Positions 13,916 to 21,558 of a stretch of DNA of 64,000 nucleotides are shown piece after piece; within the stretch, counting starts at the first letter, position 1; every line of letters starts with the position of its first letter. Under the pieces are notes generated by a model that worked only from the letters and a program-made list of their open reading frames with translations, was not told the origin of the DNA and ran no database searches. This stretch comes from Candidatus Saccharimonadota bacterium (GTDB lineage: Bacteria > Patescibacteriota > Saccharimonadia > Saccharimonadales > UBA4665). Where the stretch lies: assembly GCA_028286345.1 (NCBI GenBank), contig JAQBRT010000001.1, forward strand, positions 62,001 to 126,000, read 5' to 3'. The translations under genes and the position numbers were made by a program.

Positions 13916-15502
13916 CTATGCAGCGGGTGCTTGGGGGCCACCGAAGTTAAAAGGGATTGGTGGTGGCACTGGTGGTGGTGCATTTGGGTCGTTTACTTGG
14001 GGTGCAGGTGCTGCGTCGGTTGGTGCAGGCGGCATTTGGCCAGGTATTGGCATGGTCGGGATAGGCTGTCCGAGCAAGGCGGCCAATTCTGGGTCGTCTG
14101 TCATTGGCTCAATTGGCGCCGGGGCGGCCGGAGCTGGCTCAGGTACAGGTGGGCTATCAGAGGTGCCAAGGGCTTTGAGAACTTCATCACGGGCAGCGTC
14201 TAGGCCGGCATCCACGCTGGATGGCTCTGGAGGCGTAACCTCTTCTTGGGCATGGACGGATGCTTCAATTTCGCTCAGAGTCTGGGTTCCGGGTGCGGTT
14301 GGTGGCACCCAGGCTGGTGGCGGTGGTGTCATACCAGTTATAACCGGGTCGGGCAATTTTGGTAGCTCAGGCAGAGTTGGCGCTTCGTCTGCCCTGGGTG
14401 AGGTGTGGTCAAGCAATGGTGCATCTACCGCTGGCAGGCTAAGCGGATCGGATGTTGGGTCAAGGGCTTCGGGCTCACTGTTAGCGGTTAATTGGCCGCC
14501 GAGGGTTGGAGGTTCAGTGATAAGCTTGCCGCCGCCGCTAATACCTTCGAGTGGAGGATTGTCTTCTTTGGGAGTATCCGAAGTCTCAAACGCGCTGCTA
14601 TCAAAAGCAAGCTCGGGCGATACTTCATCAAGCTCTTGTGCCCCCTCGGGACTTGAGGCGTGTGTAATATCAAGCGCGCCATCGGTGTTTTCTTGCAATA
14701 CAGGTGTTTCGTCGGGGTTATCTTCGGTGCCTTGTGCTTCAGACCCGCTTGGTGCGGGGGTTGGCTCATCAAGTTTGCTAGCAACCAATTGCTGGTTGGC
14801 ACCGGCAGCCATTAAGGCGGCGCTCATACTCATGGTTTGAGGCGTGGTTTTGTCGTTACTAAAGCGCTGGGTTTCGGCGACAATACCGGTAAGTAGCGCC
14901 GTAGAAACCTGGTTGTCGAGTAGTTCATTCCCGAGCACCTGGGTAAGTTCAGTAACAAGCTCACAAAGGCTGCTGGCTTTAGGGTCGTTCCAATTAATGC
15001 TACCTAGGCTGCTCTCCTGCCCAGTGGTCAGGGTTGCAACAGTTGCGTCGTGCAAAATGCGGCCGTGGGCAGTGATCGCCTCGTCTAGGTCTTCTTGTTT
15101 TTCGACGCCCAGGGCAATGACAACATCGACGTTAAAGTCGCCTTGGCTAAAGTCCAGGTCTTGCTCGGTAATTGAGGTTTTGTACGGCGTAATAAAAATG
15201 CGCACCACGTTGTCTTCTACTTTGTAGCGCAGTTTGTCGGCCTTGCCTTTATCGAGGGCGATAATGAAATCACGCAGCGAATCGGTGTTTTTCTCGAGTG
15301 TATCTTCGGGTTTCAAAAACTCAAGTGTCGAGGGCACTTCCCCGCTAAAGACAGCTGTAGCGTGTTTGCCCAGCTTGTTAAGAACCAACGTTGTGGCGAT
15401 ACACGAAGCCAGCTGGTCAACCGACGGGTTGCGGCTTACCGTTACCAACACGTGATTGGCTGAACTGATCTTATCGACGAGTTGTTTTCGTACGTTTTCC
15501 AT
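13916..15502 (-). CDS. DHH/NrnA-like domain, degenerate, with long disordered tail
   Basis: The first ~220 of 528 residues resemble the DHH phosphoesterase domain of NrnA-type nano-RNases (HVLVTVSRNPSVDQLASCIA, then VDVVIALG, then LLTGIVAETQRFSNDKTT). The metal-binding aspartates are not conserved: the usual GDAIGS-like motif is SVDQLAS and no DHH triplet is seen. It is probably catalytically inactive. Residues ~225-528 are Pro/Glu/Asp/Ser/Ala rich and likely disordered, ending PPVPPPIPFNFGGPQAPAA. It lies upstream of truB on the same strand. Domain call is moderate; function is unknown. Confidence 0.65.
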   Translation of the reverse strand: MENVRKQLVDKISSANHVLVTVSRNPSVDQLASCIATTLVLNKLGKHATAVFSGEVPSTLEFLKPEDTLEKNTDSLRDFIIALDKGKADKLRYKVEDNVVRIFITPYKTSITEQDLDFSQGDFNVDVVIALGVEKQEDLDEAITAHGRILHDATVATLTTGQESSLGSINWNDPKASSLCELVTELTQVLGNELLDNQVSTALLTGIVAETQRFSNDKTTPQTMSMSAALMAAGANQQLVASKLDEPTPAPSGSEAQGTEDNPDETPVLQENTDGALDITHASSPEGAQELDEVSPELAFDSSAFETSDTPKEDNPPLEGISGGGKLITEPPTLGGQLTANSEPEALDPTSDPLSLPAVDAPLLDHTSPRADEAPTLPELPKLPDPVITGMTPPPPAWVPPTAPGTQTLSEIEASVHAQEEVTPPEPSSVDAGLDAARDEVLKALGTSDSPPVPEPAPAAPAPIEPMTDDPELAALLGQPIPTMPIPGQMPPAPTDAAPAPQVNDPNAPPPVPPPIPFNFGGPQAPAA

Positions 15503-15519
15503 AGCTAATTTTTATTTTA

Positions 15520-15541
15520 GTACTTTCGTCTATAAAAGTAC
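15520..15541 (-). promoter_or_regulatory. Inverted repeat upstream of the DHH-like gene
   Basis: GTACTTT-N8-AAAGTAC, a 7-bp inverted repeat lying 18 bases before the ATG at 15502. It could be an operator or an mRNA 5' hairpin. A weak promoter (TCGACA, 17 bases, TACTTT) may overlap it. Confidence 0.4.
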
Positions 15542-15580
15542 CATAAAAGCTAATGGTTGTCGAGAATTTTCCCTGTCATT

Positions 15581-15609
15581 TTGACAAAGGGAGGCCACCC
15601 CTGTATATT
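15581..15609 (+). promoter_or_regulatory. Promoter of rpsT
   Basis: -35 TTGACA (15581-15586), 17-base spacer, -10 TATATT (15604-15609). The predicted leader is about 40 bases and includes AAAAAGGAT before the ATG. Confidence 0.88.
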
Positions 15610-15654
15610 TAGCTGTGATAACTAAATAAGCATAAGCTAAAAAGGATCTAACGA

Positions 15655-15972
15655 ATGCCAATTATCAAATCTGCTAAAAAACGGGTCAAAGTTGCCAAAA
15701 AAGCGACCATCCGCAACAGCAAAACTAAGCGCTCACTCAAGACCGCTCTTAAGGCTTTTGTGAAGAGCCCTACCGCCAAGTCACACAGCGCTGCAACCAG
15801 TGCCACCGACAAAGCTGTCAAAAAAGGCCTAATTCACAAGAACAAAGCTGCCCGCATGAAAAAGCAGGCTGCTGCTAAAGCTAAGGCCGCCGGTGTCAAG
15901 CACACCGCTGCTAAAAAAGCTGCGCCAGCTAAGAAGCCAGCTGCTAAGAAAGCTCCTGCAAAGAAGAAATAG
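15655..15972 (+). CDS. rpsT: 30S ribosomal protein S20 with Lys/Ala-rich tail
   Basis: S20 binds helix 44 and the 5' domain of 16S rRNA. Residues 1-72 are a normal S20 (MPIIKSAKKRVKVAKKATIR, SATDKAVKKGLIHKNKAARMK). After residue 75 a Lys/Ala/Pro tail of about 30 residues (AAKKAAPAKKPAAKK) extends past the usual 85-90 residues. It looks like a histone H1-type nucleic-acid-binding tail. AAAGGAT precedes the ATG, and a strong terminator follows. Confidence 0.95.
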   Translation: MPIIKSAKKRVKVAKKATIRNSKTKRSLKTALKAFVKSPTAKSHSAATSATDKAVKKGLIHKNKAARMKKQAAAKAKAAGVKHTAAKKAAPAKKPAAKKAPAKKK

Positions 15973-15993
15973 TCGCTTAGGCTACGATATTAA

Positions 15994-16020
15994 GGCCGCC
16001 CTCCTTGGGCGGTCTTTTTT
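15994..16020 (+). terminator. Intrinsic terminator of rpsT
   Basis: GGCCGCCC (15994-16001), TCCTT loop, GGGCGGTC (16007-16014), then TTTTTT. Eight pairs with one G-U. Confidence 0.92.
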
Positions 16021-16070
16021 AATACCCGCTCTACAACAGTGGCCATAATGTCATTTTTTATAAAATGATT

Positions 16071-16985
16071 CTATAAATTAAGCAAGAAGTGCTGCAAGGC
16101 CTCATCAGTGTCAAGGTTGGTGCGCTTGCTCTTTAGGTCAATGGTCAGCAAGTTGTTAATCTGCTCCTTTAGGTCATGCAAACTAACGCGACGGGCAATA
16201 CCTTGGCTTTTTTTAACTACAAACGGGCTGAGCTTGGCACCCTGGGCGATCTCGTCGGCGTTACGCTCCCCCGCCGCTTTAATAGTAGCGATGATGTGCA
16301 ACTGCCAAGCTAACATGGCAATAATTTGCGGCGTTTCAACTTTTAGGGCGCGCTGCTCGCCGTATAGCTGTAGGGCTTTTTTGGTATTACCGGCAAAAGC
16401 CGCCTCTAACAGTTCAAAAATGGTGCTTTGTGGTGTGGCGTCGGTTAGTAATTCAATAGTTTTGCGGGTCACTTGTGGGTCATAAACAAGCAGCTTTTCC
16501 AACTCATTGCTCAGCAGCTGCTGGTTCAGGCCAACCCGCTCCACAAGGTAACGCGCGTCACTGCTACTAATAGCGCCACCCTGCTCTTTAGCAGTTGCAA
16601 CCAGCCAGCTGGCGAGGCCATTTATATCAAGCTCATCGTAGGCTTTAAAATCGGTCTTGGACTTCAAGAATTTATAGTACTCTAGGCGTTTGTCGAGCTT
16701 GGTTTCGGCAATAATAACATCGGTGGTTTCGGCCACGTCATTTAAAAGTTGTTCAGCTTTTTCTAAGAACTGCTTGTTCTTACTGGCATCACGCAGCACG
16801 ACCAGTTTACGGTTAGCCAAGAACGGCAGGCTGGTCAGTGCTTCCTGGATGCGGTCCACGCTAGCTTCTTCGCCATCAATACGCTCCAAGGCTAAATCGC
16901 CTTGTTCTGCCACAAATGTCGCAATGCGACGCTGCAGTTCGCGCTGCAAGCCAAAACTGTTCTCTCCGGCTAAACTCGTAATCAT
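16071..16985 (-). CDS. holA: DNA polymerase III subunit delta
   Basis: Clamp-loader subunit that opens the beta clamp. The 304-residue sequence follows the family: LAGENSFGLQRELQRRI near the start, a ...LPFLANRKLVVLRDASKN strand, then SSDARYLVERVGLNQQLLSNELEKL and ATPQSTIFELLEAAFAGNTKKAL in the collar region. A TATACT ends 8 bases before the ATG, so the mRNA is probably leaderless. The gene converges on rpsT. Confidence 0.92.
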   Translation of the reverse strand: MITSLAGENSFGLQRELQRRIATFVAEQGDLALERIDGEEASVDRIQEALTSLPFLANRKLVVLRDASKNKQFLEKAEQLLNDVAETTDVIIAETKLDKRLEYYKFLKSKTDFKAYDELDINGLASWLVATAKEQGGAISSSDARYLVERVGLNQQLLSNELEKLLVYDPQVTRKTIELLTDATPQSTIFELLEAAFAGNTKKALQLYGEQRALKVETPQIIAMLAWQLHIIATIKAAGERNADEIAQGAKLSPFVVKKSQGIARRVSLHDLKEQINNLLTIDLKSKRTNLDTDEALQHFLLNL

Positions 16986-17068
16986 CAGCTATTAGTATAG
17001 CTGCTTTCGTAATCTATAACATTTCTCACAGTGTGGGCTGCCAAACAGGGCTACAATATATCTTGTAG

Positions 17069-19243
17069 ATGCCTCAAGTACTTATCGTGTCAAACCGGTT
17101 GCCTGTTAGCGTTACCAAGGAAAGTGGGAAGCTAAGCTTTTCGGCTAGCCTAGGTGGCGTTGCTACTGGTTTGGCGTCATATTTAGAAGACGGCAACAAC
17201 TTATGGCTTGGCTGGCCTGGCATTGCTAATGATATTTTAGATGACGCGGAGCGCGCCGAGATTACGGCGGAACTTGCCAAGCGCAATTGCATCCCTGTCT
17301 TTTTGAGCCAGCAAGAAGTCGACGATTTTTATAGTGGTTTTAGCAATTCAATCTTATGGCCCACTCTTCACAGCATGAAAGTTAAGGCACCGGCTGAGGC
17401 GGTTCGTAAACAGTGGTGGCGCACTTATCAACAGGTCAACAAGCGCTTTGCTGAGGAGATCACCAATAATGCTGCTAATGCCGGTACCGTCTGGGTACAT
17501 GACTACCATTTTATGCTGCTGCCGGAACTGCTCAAAGATTACCTGCCAAATAACCAGATTGGCTACTTTTTGCATACACCATTTCCGCCGCATAAAACTT
17601 TTAAAAAATTGCTGCATGGTAAGCAACTACTAAAAGGCATTTTGGGCGCAGATGTTATAGGGCTGCAAACCAAGCTTGATGCCGCCCAGTTTAGCGAAGC
17701 GGTTGAGCATTATGGTTTTGGCACAGTAGAGGACGGCATACTGCAGCTGTCCCATCGTATGGTACAGATTACCGACTTCCCTATCAGCATTGATTATGAA
17801 AAGTTTGCTAGTGCCCATGAATTGCCGGCCGTGCAGCAGGCAGTGCGCGAGTTCCGCAAAAAGTACAAAGGGCTCAAGATTATTACTGGAGTCGATCGGC
17901 TCGATATTACCAAGGGATTTGTTGAACGCCTCGAAGCCTACCGCGAGTTTTTACGGCGCAACCCGCGCCAGCGCGGCAAGGTAGTGTTTGCACTAGTCGG
18001 TGCCCCTTCCCGTGGTGACCTGGCAGCTTACAAACAGCTTAGCCAGAAAGTCTCAAAGCTGGTTGAAGAGATCAACCAAACCTACGGCAAGCGTAACTGG
18101 GCGCCGGTAGACTATAACGATAAAGGCCTGCCCTTCGAGTCGGTTGCCGGTCTTTTCCAGATTGCCGACGTGGCGTTTGTAACCCCGTTACGCGACGGCA
18201 TGAACCTCGTGGCCAAAGAGTTTATCGCCAGCAAAAAGCGCAGTGGCGTACTGATTTTGAGTAGTACAGCCGGCGCAGCAGCCGAGCTCAGCGATGCCTT
18301 GCTGGTTGATGCCAACAAACAAGAATCCCTGGTAGCTGCCCTTGAAAAATCGCTTAGCATGCGCAAAACTGACATAGTCCGCCGCTTTAAAGGCATGCGT
18401 AAGCAGATCTCTGGGCACACCATCCATGACTGGTCCAAAGAATTTATGAAAGCCCTCAACCAACCATTACCAATGCCCACCCGTTTGCTTGGCGTCAATG
18501 CCCACAAGAAAATTGTGACGGCTTACCAGACGGCCGAACGACGGGCACTCTTCCTGGATTACGATGGCGTTATTGGGGAACTTGTTGCCCGCCCAGAGAT
18601 GGCCAAGCCCACCAAAGCCCGGCTAGGGCTTTTGCGGCGCTTATCGGCTGACCCTAAAAACGACGTTTTTATTGTGAGCGGCCGTGACCTGCAGACGCTC
18701 GATGAGTGGTTTGGTAATGACTTTTCGTTTGGCGCTGAGCATGGCGCTTTCCGCCGGGCCAAAGGCAAAACTAAGTGGGAACACAGGCTCGGAGATGCCA
18801 CAACCTGGAAGCGCGCGCTTAAGCCCCTCCTAGCCCAATATGCTAGCCAGACGCCTAGTGCCCACGTTGAAGAAAAGTCGACAGCCTTAGTTTGGCACTA
18901 CCGCGAATCCCCACCCTACAGCGCCCAGAAAAATCTAGTGCTTCTCAAAAAGGTCCTAAAGCCACTACTCAAAGACTTTGGCCTCAAGGCCTACGATGGC
19001 AAAAAGATCCTCGAGATTAAGCCAAAGGATATGAACAAAGGCACAGTCATCAAAGACGCCCTCAAAGCCAAAGACTACGACTTTATCCTCACAGCCGGCG
19101 ATGATTACACCGATGAAGCAATGTTCAACGCTGTCCCCGATTGGGCAATCAGCGTTAAAGTTGGCAGCGGCATAACCGATGCCCGCTACCGTACACCCAA
19201 CCCTTCAACGTTTGTTGCTTTCTTAGAAAAGTTACGCGACTAA
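17069..19243 (+). CDS. Bifunctional trehalose-6-phosphate synthase/phosphatase
   Basis: Joins UDP- or similar glucose to glucose-6-phosphate and removes the phosphate to give trehalose, an osmo- and desiccation protectant. Residues 1-465 are a GT20 synthase (LIVSNRLPVSV, GGVATGLASYLE, WVHDYHFMLLPELL, GVDRLDITKGF, PLRDGMNLVAKEF). Residues ~480-724 are a HAD phosphatase with D497-Y-D499 and a later GDDYTDEAMF motif. OtsA and OtsB are separate in E. coli; fused forms are known in other bacteria. A TACAAT lies 11 bases before the ATG. The stop overlaps the convergent mutM stop by 4 bases. Confidence 0.95.
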   Translation: MPQVLIVSNRLPVSVTKESGKLSFSASLGGVATGLASYLEDGNNLWLGWPGIANDILDDAERAEITAELAKRNCIPVFLSQQEVDDFYSGFSNSILWPTLHSMKVKAPAEAVRKQWWRTYQQVNKRFAEEITNNAANAGTVWVHDYHFMLLPELLKDYLPNNQIGYFLHTPFPPHKTFKKLLHGKQLLKGILGADVIGLQTKLDAAQFSEAVEHYGFGTVEDGILQLSHRMVQITDFPISIDYEKFASAHELPAVQQAVREFRKKYKGLKIITGVDRLDITKGFVERLEAYREFLRRNPRQRGKVVFALVGAPSRGDLAAYKQLSQKVSKLVEEINQTYGKRNWAPVDYNDKGLPFESVAGLFQIADVAFVTPLRDGMNLVAKEFIASKKRSGVLILSSTAGAAAELSDALLVDANKQESLVAALEKSLSMRKTDIVRRFKGMRKQISGHTIHDWSKEFMKALNQPLPMPTRLLGVNAHKKIVTAYQTAERRALFLDYDGVIGELVARPEMAKPTKARLGLLRRLSADPKNDVFIVSGRDLQTLDEWFGNDFSFGAEHGAFRRAKGKTKWEHRLGDATTWKRALKPLLAQYASQTPSAHVEEKSTALVWHYRESPPYSAQKNLVLLKKVLKPLLKDFGLKAYDGKKILEIKPKDMNKGTVIKDALKAKDYDFILTAGDDYTDEAMFNAVPDWAISVKVGSGITDARYRTPNPSTFVAFLEKLRD

Positions 19244-20109
19244 GCCTTTTGGCAGACCGGGCAGGTGTGCGTACCGCGGCCGGCAACGCGGGTTTTAATA
19301 ATCGTTGAACCACAACGCGGACAGGCCTGGCCTTCGCGGCGAAAAACGCGGGCAAAGTCCATGTAGCTGCCGCGTTTACCTTCGGCATTCACGTAATTCT
19401 TATCCGTTGAACCGCCTTTTTCAATTGCCAGTTTTAGCACGCATACCAGTTCTTCATAGAGTACCTCAAACTGTTTGGTGCTCAAGTCTTTTACTAGCGT
19501 TGTTGGGTGGATCTTGGCGCCCCACAACGACTCATCTGCATAAATATTACCAATCCCGGCCAGCACCGTTTGGTCGAGCAACACCGCCTTAATGTTGGAG
19601 TTTTTGCGTCGCAGTGCCCGCTCTTGCAGGACCTTGGCGGTAAAGTCGGCACCCAAGGGCTCGGGTCCAACTTTCTTAAAGAAGTCCAGGTTGACCACTT
19701 CGGCCGTTGGCATCAGCCGTACCCAGCCAAACTTGCGTTGGTCATTAAAAAATAGCTGGCTGCCGTCTTCAAATGCCAGCGTCACGCGGGTAGATTTATC
19801 GGGCAGTTCGCCAATCAGTGACTCGTTAGGGTGCCCTGCCCCAAACCGTTCATTGCCGCTACGAAACACCAGCTGGCCGGTCATTTTTAAATGGATTACC
19901 AGCGAGTATTTACTGGAAAGTTCAATCAGTAAGACTTTGGCGCGGCGCGCTACCAGCACAACTGACGCACCCACCAAAAACTGTTGCACGTCAGCCGGTG
20001 CATTAGGGAAGCTTTTTGGGTTGTCGTGCGTAACGCTGGATACGATCCTGCCTGGCAAAAGCGCCTGCAAGCCGCTCCTAACGGTCTCAACTTCCGGTAA
20101 CTCTGGCAT
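19240..20109 (-). CDS. mutM: Formamidopyrimidine-DNA glycosylase
   Basis: Excises 8-oxoguanine and other oxidised purines and cleaves the abasic site. The start at 20109 gives MPELPEVETVRSGLQ, with the required catalytic Pro2 and Glu3 after Met removal; a longer in-frame start at 20199 would destroy this. The helix-two-turn-helix (VLLDQTVLAGIGNIYADESL) and a four-Cys zinc finger (CPRCG ... CPVCQ) are intact at the C terminus. It is 289 residues. It is leaderless (TATACT ends 6 bases before ATG) and shares a palindromic -10 with the divergent gene at 20132. Confidence 0.96.
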   Translation of the reverse strand: MPELPEVETVRSGLQALLPGRIVSSVTHDNPKSFPNAPADVQQFLVGASVVLVARRAKVLLIELSSKYSLVIHLKMTGQLVFRSGNERFGAGHPNESLIGELPDKSTRVTLAFEDGSQLFFNDQRKFGWVRLMPTAEVVNLDFFKKVGPEPLGADFTAKVLQERALRRKNSNIKAVLLDQTVLAGIGNIYADESLWGAKIHPTTLVKDLSTKQFEVLYEELVCVLKLAIEKGGSTDKNYVNAEGKRGSYMDFARVFRREGQACPRCGSTIIKTRVAGRGTHTCPVCQKA

Positions 20110-20115
20110 AGATAC

Positions 20116-20123
20116 AGTATACT
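20116..20123. promoter_or_regulatory. Palindromic -10 shared by mutM and the divergent DciA-like gene
   Basis: The 8-bp palindrome AGTATACT reads TATACT on both strands. On the minus strand it ends 6 bases before the mutM ATG; on the plus strand 8 bases before the ATG at 20132. Neither side has a good -35. Confidence 0.7.
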
Positions 20124-20131
20124 TTAGGGAC

Positions 20132-20371
20132 ATGGACAGCCTAAACAGTATTCTCGGCCGTAAAGATTTTGACGAGCCGCCTGAAGTTACGAACATCAAA
20201 AAATATGTTCAGGACGAGTTCAAAGTAGCCGTCACCGTCATGGCCCGCGAACGCGACATCATCATTACCGTGCCCAGCGCGGCACTAGCCAGCACGCTGC
20301 GGCTGCGCAGCCCAGAACTTAAGCGCCGCTGCGCTATCAACGATAAAAAGATTATTATTCGGATTGGTTGA
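20132..20371 (+). CDS. DciA/DUF721-like small protein
   Basis: 79 residues from MDSLNSILGRKDFDEP. The C-terminal part (DIIITVPSAALASTLRLRS, then PELKRR and IIIRIG) matches the pattern of DUF721/DciA proteins, which load the replicative helicase in bacteria lacking DnaC/DnaI. The match is by pattern only; the protein is shorter than characterised DciA. The start is set by the palindromic -10 eight bases upstream, giving a leaderless mRNA. Its 3' end overlaps the convergent HAD gene by 17 bases. Confidence 0.6.
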   Translation: MDSLNSILGRKDFDEPPEVTNIKKYVQDEFKVAVTVMARERDIIITVPSAALASTLRLRSPELKRRCAINDKKIIIRIG

Positions 20372-20930
20372 GAAGCACTTCTAGCTGTTGCTTAAACAGG
20401 TCAAAGTCTTGGTACAAAATAGCTTGCATGCCGGCCTCCCGGGCACCAGTGTAATGCCGTTCCTGGTCATCTACCATTACACAGGCCTCAATTTCTACGC
20501 CGAGCTTGTCGGCAATTGCCTCAAAAGCTTGGGGGCGTGGCTTGGTAAAACCTGTTTCATATGACAGCGCCACTTCGTCCAGTAGCGCGATCTGCCCTTC
20601 GCTAAATAAATGGCCCAGCCAGTTTTCTGAGGCATTGCTGAGCATGCCTATGCGGTAGTTACCCTTTAGGCCGGCAATATAATCAAACAGCTGCTCATTA
20701 GCAATGTTCTTTTGGATTTTAGCTTCAACTTCCGATACGGATATACCGGCGAGCCTGGCAATCCCCGTGGCAAAATCAGTATGGCTGATAAATCCGGCAT
20801 TGGCCTGCTGACCAAGGCTGGTTGCCTCGTCAAAAAGTTCCTGGTTGTGGCCAAAATGCCGCTCCTTAAACGGGAGCCAGGCGTCGGTCGTTAGCACGCC
20901 GAAGCAATCAAAAATAATCGCCTTAATCAT
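20355..20930 (-). CDS. HAD-superfamily hydrolase (subfamily IA)
   Basis: 191 residues. Motif I is IIFDCFGVL, so the nucleophile Asp8 is kept but the second Asp of the phosphatase DxD is Phe. This is more like haloacid-dehalogenase-type DxY enzymes than sugar phosphatases. Motif II is MLSNAS, motif III near GFTKPRPQAFEAI, and motif IV VMVDDQERH. Substrate unknown. TATACT ends 6 bases before the ATG; there is no Shine-Dalgarno. Confidence 0.85.
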   Translation of the reverse strand: MIKAIIFDCFGVLTTDAWLPFKERHFGHNQELFDEATSLGQQANAGFISHTDFATGIARLAGISVSEVEAKIQKNIANEQLFDYIAGLKGNYRIGMLSNASENWLGHLFSEGQIALLDEVALSYETGFTKPRPQAFEAIADKLGVEIEACVMVDDQERHYTGAREAGMQAILYQDFDLFKQQLEVLLNQSE

Positions 20931-20947
20931 GCTTCTAGTATACCGGT

Positions 20948-21517
20948 TTAGAAATCGACGTTGTCGATAAGTGTGTGATAACCAGGAACCTGCGCCTGGA
21001 AGAGCGTGATGACAGTGTTGGCATCACCAAGGAAAGTTTTTGGTTTGTTACAAGTAGTCCACCAGTCGCGTGAAACTTTGTTGCCATTGTCTGTCAGTTC
21101 AAAAATGAAGCGTTGGCCAAGTGGGCAGTATCCCCGTGGATCAACATCAAGGTGCTTGGTATCGACTTTGTTGAAGTTTGCGTGCTCAAGCGCCAGCAAA
21201 AAGGCAGTATAGGCTGAAGTGGTGTTTGTAAACTGGTGGCTCTCGATAACACTGCCGTTGTAGCCCTGTTTTACTTCATACAGAACGCGGTCAGGGTTAA
21301 CGGCAATAACGACCTGGCGGTGCTCGCTGGCGCTGTTTTCTTTGCCATCGATAGTCATACTAACTTGTGAGTTGCCTGCAGCGTAACTGCTGAGGGTGCG
21401 GGTAGTTTGAGGAACCTTTTTGTTGTCGCCACCGCCAAAAATCAGAACGATTAGCAAGATAAGCAGCCCGATGACTACAACAAAACCGACAAAATAACGT
21501 AAACCTCGGGCTTCCAT
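20948..21517 (-). CDS. Single-span membrane-anchored hypothetical protein
   Basis: 189 residues. A hydrophobic helix at about 8-28 (YFVGFVVVIGLLILLIVLIF) is followed by GGGDNKK and an extracytoplasmic domain of ~155 residues. Two cysteines in that domain (PRGYCPLGQ and WWTTCNKP) could form a disulfide. The motif RFIFELTDNGNKVSRDWW is distinctive but not recognised. A promoter with TTGCAA, 17 bases, TACTAT ends 9 bases before the ATG. Confidence 0.72.
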   Translation of the reverse strand: MEARGLRYFVGFVVVIGLLILLIVLIFGGGDNKKVPQTTRTLSSYAAGNSQVSMTIDGKENSASEHRQVVIAVNPDRVLYEVKQGYNGSVIESHQFTNTTSAYTAFLLALEHANFNKVDTKHLDVDPRGYCPLGQRFIFELTDNGNKVSRDWWTTCNKPKTFLGDANTVITLFQAQVPGYHTLIDNVDF

Positions 21518-21526
21518 AACATGCTT

Positions 21527-21555
21527 ATAGTAACACGTATGTGCTTATTTTGCAA
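21527..21555 (-). promoter_or_regulatory. Promoter of 20948-21517
   Basis: -35 TTGCAA (21555-21550), 17-base spacer, -10 TACTAT (21532-21527), which ends 9 bases before the ATG at 21517. Confidence 0.78.
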
Positions 21556-21558
21556 TAG

